Source: DUMC01 sp035362115
GTDB taxonomy: Bacteria; Bacillota; Clostridia; Acetivibrionales; DUMC01
Direction: 5' to 3'
Assembly: GCA_035362115.1 (NCBI GenBank)
Contig: DAOSDD010000225.1
Location: 1-7,027 of the forward strand
Length of the DNA: 7,027 nt
Shown in pieces: positions 5,003-7,027 of the stretch. Position 1 is the first letter of the stretch. Each line of letters begins with the position of its first letter. The notes under the pieces are model-generated. The model saw only the letters and a program-made list of their open reading frames with translations, was not told the DNA's origin and made no database searches. The position numbers and the translations under genes were made by a program.

Positions 5003-6709
5003 TTACATTTTTTCAGGAGCCGTAATGCTTAATAAATCAAGGATATTCTTAATCACAATTTTAGTACTATCCACCAATATAAGCCTTGCCATCATAAGAT
5101 TTTCTTCCTCGCCCTTTACTCTGCATGCATTGTAAAAGCTATGGAAAAGTGAAGCTACATCCATGACATATCTGGTAAGTCTGCTAGGTTCCAGTGTTTG
5201 GGCTGATATCCCTACTTCCTCGGGGTATTCCGCCAGCTTTTTTATCAGTTCAATTTCCTCATTCTCTTTAAGAGGAGTCAAATCAACCTGTTCAACATCC
5301 GGAACTCTTATACCCTCGCTCTCCAGTAGTTTCAGCATACTGCATATCCTTGCATGGGCATATTGTACATAGAATACGGGGTTTTCATTAGATTGCCTCA
5401 CAGCCAGATCCAGATCAAAATCCAAATGATTCCCTGAAGCTTTCATGTTAAAGAAAAACCTTGCGGCATCTTTACCTGCTTCATCAAGCAAGTCTGCAAG
5501 GGATATGGCTTTGCCGGTCCTTTTAGACATCCTGGTAATTTCCCCATTTCTATATAAGCGTACAAGCTGAAAAATTATTATATCCAGTTTGTCGGGTTCA
5601 ACTCCCAGAGCTTCTACCGCTGCTTTCATTCTGGCAACATGTCCATGGTGGTCAGCACCAAGCAAATTTATAACCCTATCAAATTCACGTTTTAAAAACT
5701 TGTTTCTGTGATATGCAATATCTGAAGCAAAGTATGTAGGCATACCATTACTTCTGACTATAACTTCATCTTTATCTGTTCCAAAGCCGGTAGTTTTAAA
5801 CCATAAAGCTCCATCCTTTTCATAAGTCAGCTCATTTTCCTCAAGGTACTCCAGAGTGTCTTTCAACTCTCCGCTATCATACAAGGATTGCTCGGAAAAC
5901 CATACATCAAACCTAACCCCATAGTCCTCAAGAACACTTTTTATACTCTCAAGATTTTTTTCCAAAGCATATTTAACCAGTTCATTACGCCTTTCATCAG
6001 AAGAATAATCCAGAAGCTTATCTCCATACACCTCTATATATTTTTTTGCATGTTCTGTAATATCATCTCCATGATATCCATCTTCCGGGAATAAAATGGA
6101 ATTTTTTCCCCTTAGTAACTGAATATACCTTGCTTCAAGGGATATTCCAAATTTATCCATCTGGTTCCCAGCATCATTCACGTAAAACTCCCTGGTAACA
6201 TCATACCCCGCAGCCTCCAGAACACTGGCTATACAATCACCTAATGCTCCTCCTCTAGCATTTCCCATATGCAATGGGCCTGTAGGATTTGCACTTACAA
6301 ATTCCACCATAATTTTTTTGCCATGTCCAACATCCAGTCTGCCATAGTTTTCCCTTTCAGATTGAATAACCTTTAAAGTATAGTATAACCAATCATTTTT
6401 AAGGTAAAAATTAATAAAACCAGGACCGGCACACTGGACTTTTCCTATATAAGTATCTTCAAATTTAAGACTTTCAATAATATTTTCAATAATAATAGAA
6501 GCTATTTTAACAGGAGGCATCTTTGCCTGCCGAGTCATCTGCATGGCTACATTTGTTGAAAAATCTCCATGTCCCTTTTCCCTGGGAGTCTCAATAAATA
6601 TAGCACAGGTATCAATTTGAGGTAATTGCTTGTTTTTAGCAGCTTTACCTATGGACTGGCTTACTGTGTACTCAATATCCTGTTTCATTCGTTCAATAAC
6701 ATTTATCAT
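5003..6709 (-). CDS. argS: Arginine--tRNA ligase
   Basis: Arginyl-tRNA synthetase, a cytoplasmic class I enzyme, charges tRNA-Arg with arginine using ATP. The 568-residue product is full length for the family. The N-terminal tRNA-recognition domain is at about 5-105 (TPREKGHGDFSTNVAMQM at 41-58). The catalytic Rossmann domain opens with VEFVSANPTGPLHMGNARGG (135-154), where HMGN (147-150) is the HIGH signature. FYVNDAGNQM (175-184) and LLGADHHGHVARMKAA (349-364) are family hallmarks. MSKRTGK (394-400) is the KMSKS loop. The C-terminal DALR anticodon-binding domain is about 446-568 (VQYAHARICSM) and ends in APEKM, the usual ArgRS tail. The ATG at 6709 lies inside the end of the DUF1934 gene, overlapping it by 17 nt, with AGGA 7 nt upstream, so translation is probably coupled. 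No frameshift or missing residue is seen. sleB lies 325 nt downstream and is probably a separate unit. Confidence 0.98.
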   Translation of the reverse strand: MINVIERMKQDIEYTVSQSIGKAAKNKQLPQIDTCAIFIETPREKGHGDFSTNVAMQMTRQAKMPPVKIASIIIENIIESLKFEDTYIGKVQCAGPGFINFYLKNDWLYYTLKVIQSERENYGRLDVGHGKKIMVEFVSANPTGPLHMGNARGGALGDCIASVLEAAGYDVTREFYVNDAGNQMDKFGISLEARYIQLLRGKNSILFPEDGYHGDDITEHAKKYIEVYGDKLLDYSSDERRNELVKYALEKNLESIKSVLEDYGVRFDVWFSEQSLYDSGELKDTLEYLEENELTYEKDGALWFKTTGFGTDKDEVIVRSNGMPTYFASDIAYHRNKFLKREFDRVINLLGADHHGHVARMKAAVEALGVEPDKLDIIIFQLVRLYRNGEITRMSKRTGKAISLADLLDEAGKDAARFFFNMKASGNHLDFDLDLAVRQSNENPVFYVQYAHARICSMLKLLESEGIRVPDVEQVDLTPLKENEEIELIKKLAEYPEEVGISAQTLEPSRLTRYVMDVASLFHSFYNACRVKGEEENLMMARLILVDSTKIVIKNILDLLSITAPEKM

Positions 6710-7027
6710 TCAAGCATCCTACCTCTCTAATTGACATATAAAAATCATTATACCCTGTTTTATTGTTGTCTATTTCAATATGGTAATCTACACTAATTTC
6801 GCCGCCACAGTCATCCATGCTGACATTTACTTCGCTGGCAAAAACACCTACAGTAAAAACACCATAAGTTGTATCATAGTATGATATGTGTTTTCGTCCT
6901 TTTTGAAAAACAAACTGTGAGTTTACCGAACCTACTCTCATTAGAGTTACAATACCGTCACAGACTTTTATGGTAGTTGTCGTCCCATCCATACCTGTAA
7001 CTTCGCTCTCATTATAAGTAACATAGT
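6693..7027 (-). CDS. DUF1934 (YwiB-like, calycin-type beta-barrel) protein, 5' end outside window
   Basis: The frame stays open from the stop at 6693-6695 to the window edge, giving 110 visible residues. The apparent Met in MDGTTTT is internal, because the residues before it (YVTYNESEVTG) continue the family pattern of an early strand plus 'V-T-G-x-D/E-GTTTTIKV'. Other DUF1934 hallmarks are RVGSVNSQFVFQKGRKHISYY-like strands (given here in part: GSVNSQFVFQKG), then YGVFTVGVFASEV, then GGEISVDYHIEID. Bacillus YwiB is the named homologue; it is a small protein of about 140 residues whose biochemical role is not established, and it is often encoded next to argS. So about 30 residues are missing here. 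Two Cys-containing spots (DDCGG and the VGCLNDKCY tail) are unusual details rather than known sites. The last 17 nt overlap argS. Family assignment is by recognised motifs; function is unknown. Confidence 0.85.
   Translation of the reverse strand, partial: YVTYNESEVTGMDGTTTTIKVCDGIVTLMRVGSVNSQFVFQKGRKHISYYDTTYGVFTVGVFASEVNVSMDDCGGEISVDYHIEIDNNKTGYNDFYMSIREVGCLNDKCY
6717..6720 (-). promoter_or_regulatory. argS ribosome binding site inside the DUF1934 gene
   Basis: AGGA (6720 to 6717) stands 7 nt before the argS ATG at 6709, with purine-rich GAGAGG just upstream of it. All of this is coding sequence of the preceding gene, which supports translational coupling of the pair. Confidence 0.55.

Noticed and set aside
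1..7027. CRISPR array, tRNA or rRNA genes, riboswitch or T-box leader
   Set aside because: No regularly spaced repeats, tRNA cloverleaf or recognisable riboswitch core was seen; the argS leader proper lies upstream of the window, so a T-box there cannot be judged.

Overview
All five complete or partial genes that run through this window, plus a sixth at its left edge, lie on the minus strand. Reading in the direction of transcription (from high to low coordinates), the order is: a DUF1934/YwiB-type protein (partial), argS, sleB, a 578-residue exported protein of unknown function, an exported SLH-domain protein, and the first 90 codons of an S41 C-terminal processing peptidase (partial). The DNA is AT-rich. 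There are strong purine-rich ribosome binding sites, TTG and GTG starts, a spore cortex-lytic enzyme and an S-layer-homology anchor. Together these point to an endospore-forming, low-GC Gram-positive anaerobe of the Clostridia, perhaps of the Acetivibrio/Ruminiclostridium kind; the genus is inference.

Right end (5003-7027): the DUF1934 gene overlaps argS by 17 nt, so the two are probably translated as a coupled pair. The visible DUF1934 frame is open to the window edge, and its true start is outside. A 325-base gap follows (4678-5002). It contains two long hairpins that share arm sequences and look like a duplicated palindromic or miniature mobile element; the second one is flanked by a 7-bp direct repeat.

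Middle (3762-4677): sleB starts at TTG. Beyond its stop is a 205-base gap with a perfectly tandem 21-bp duplication, and a hairpin that places the Shine-Dalgarno sequence of the next gene in its loop.

Left (1-3761): two secreted proteins form a likely two-gene operon. The first (578 aa) consists of divergent repeats of a small beta-rich unit. The second (515 aa) has an unrecognised N-terminal region and three SLH modules for cell-wall anchoring. The 51 bases around their junction are a degenerate heptanucleotide repeat that includes both the stop codon of the first gene and the Shine-Dalgarno of the second. Between the SLH gene and the peptidase gene lie two AT-only palindromes that bracket a possible extended -10 element.

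The theme is the cell surface and spore coat/cortex, beside a housekeeping tRNA synthetase. The most promising undescribed items are the 578-aa/SLH pair as a surface module, and the repeat elements in the gaps. No phage, CRISPR, toxin-antitoxin or defence system is visible.
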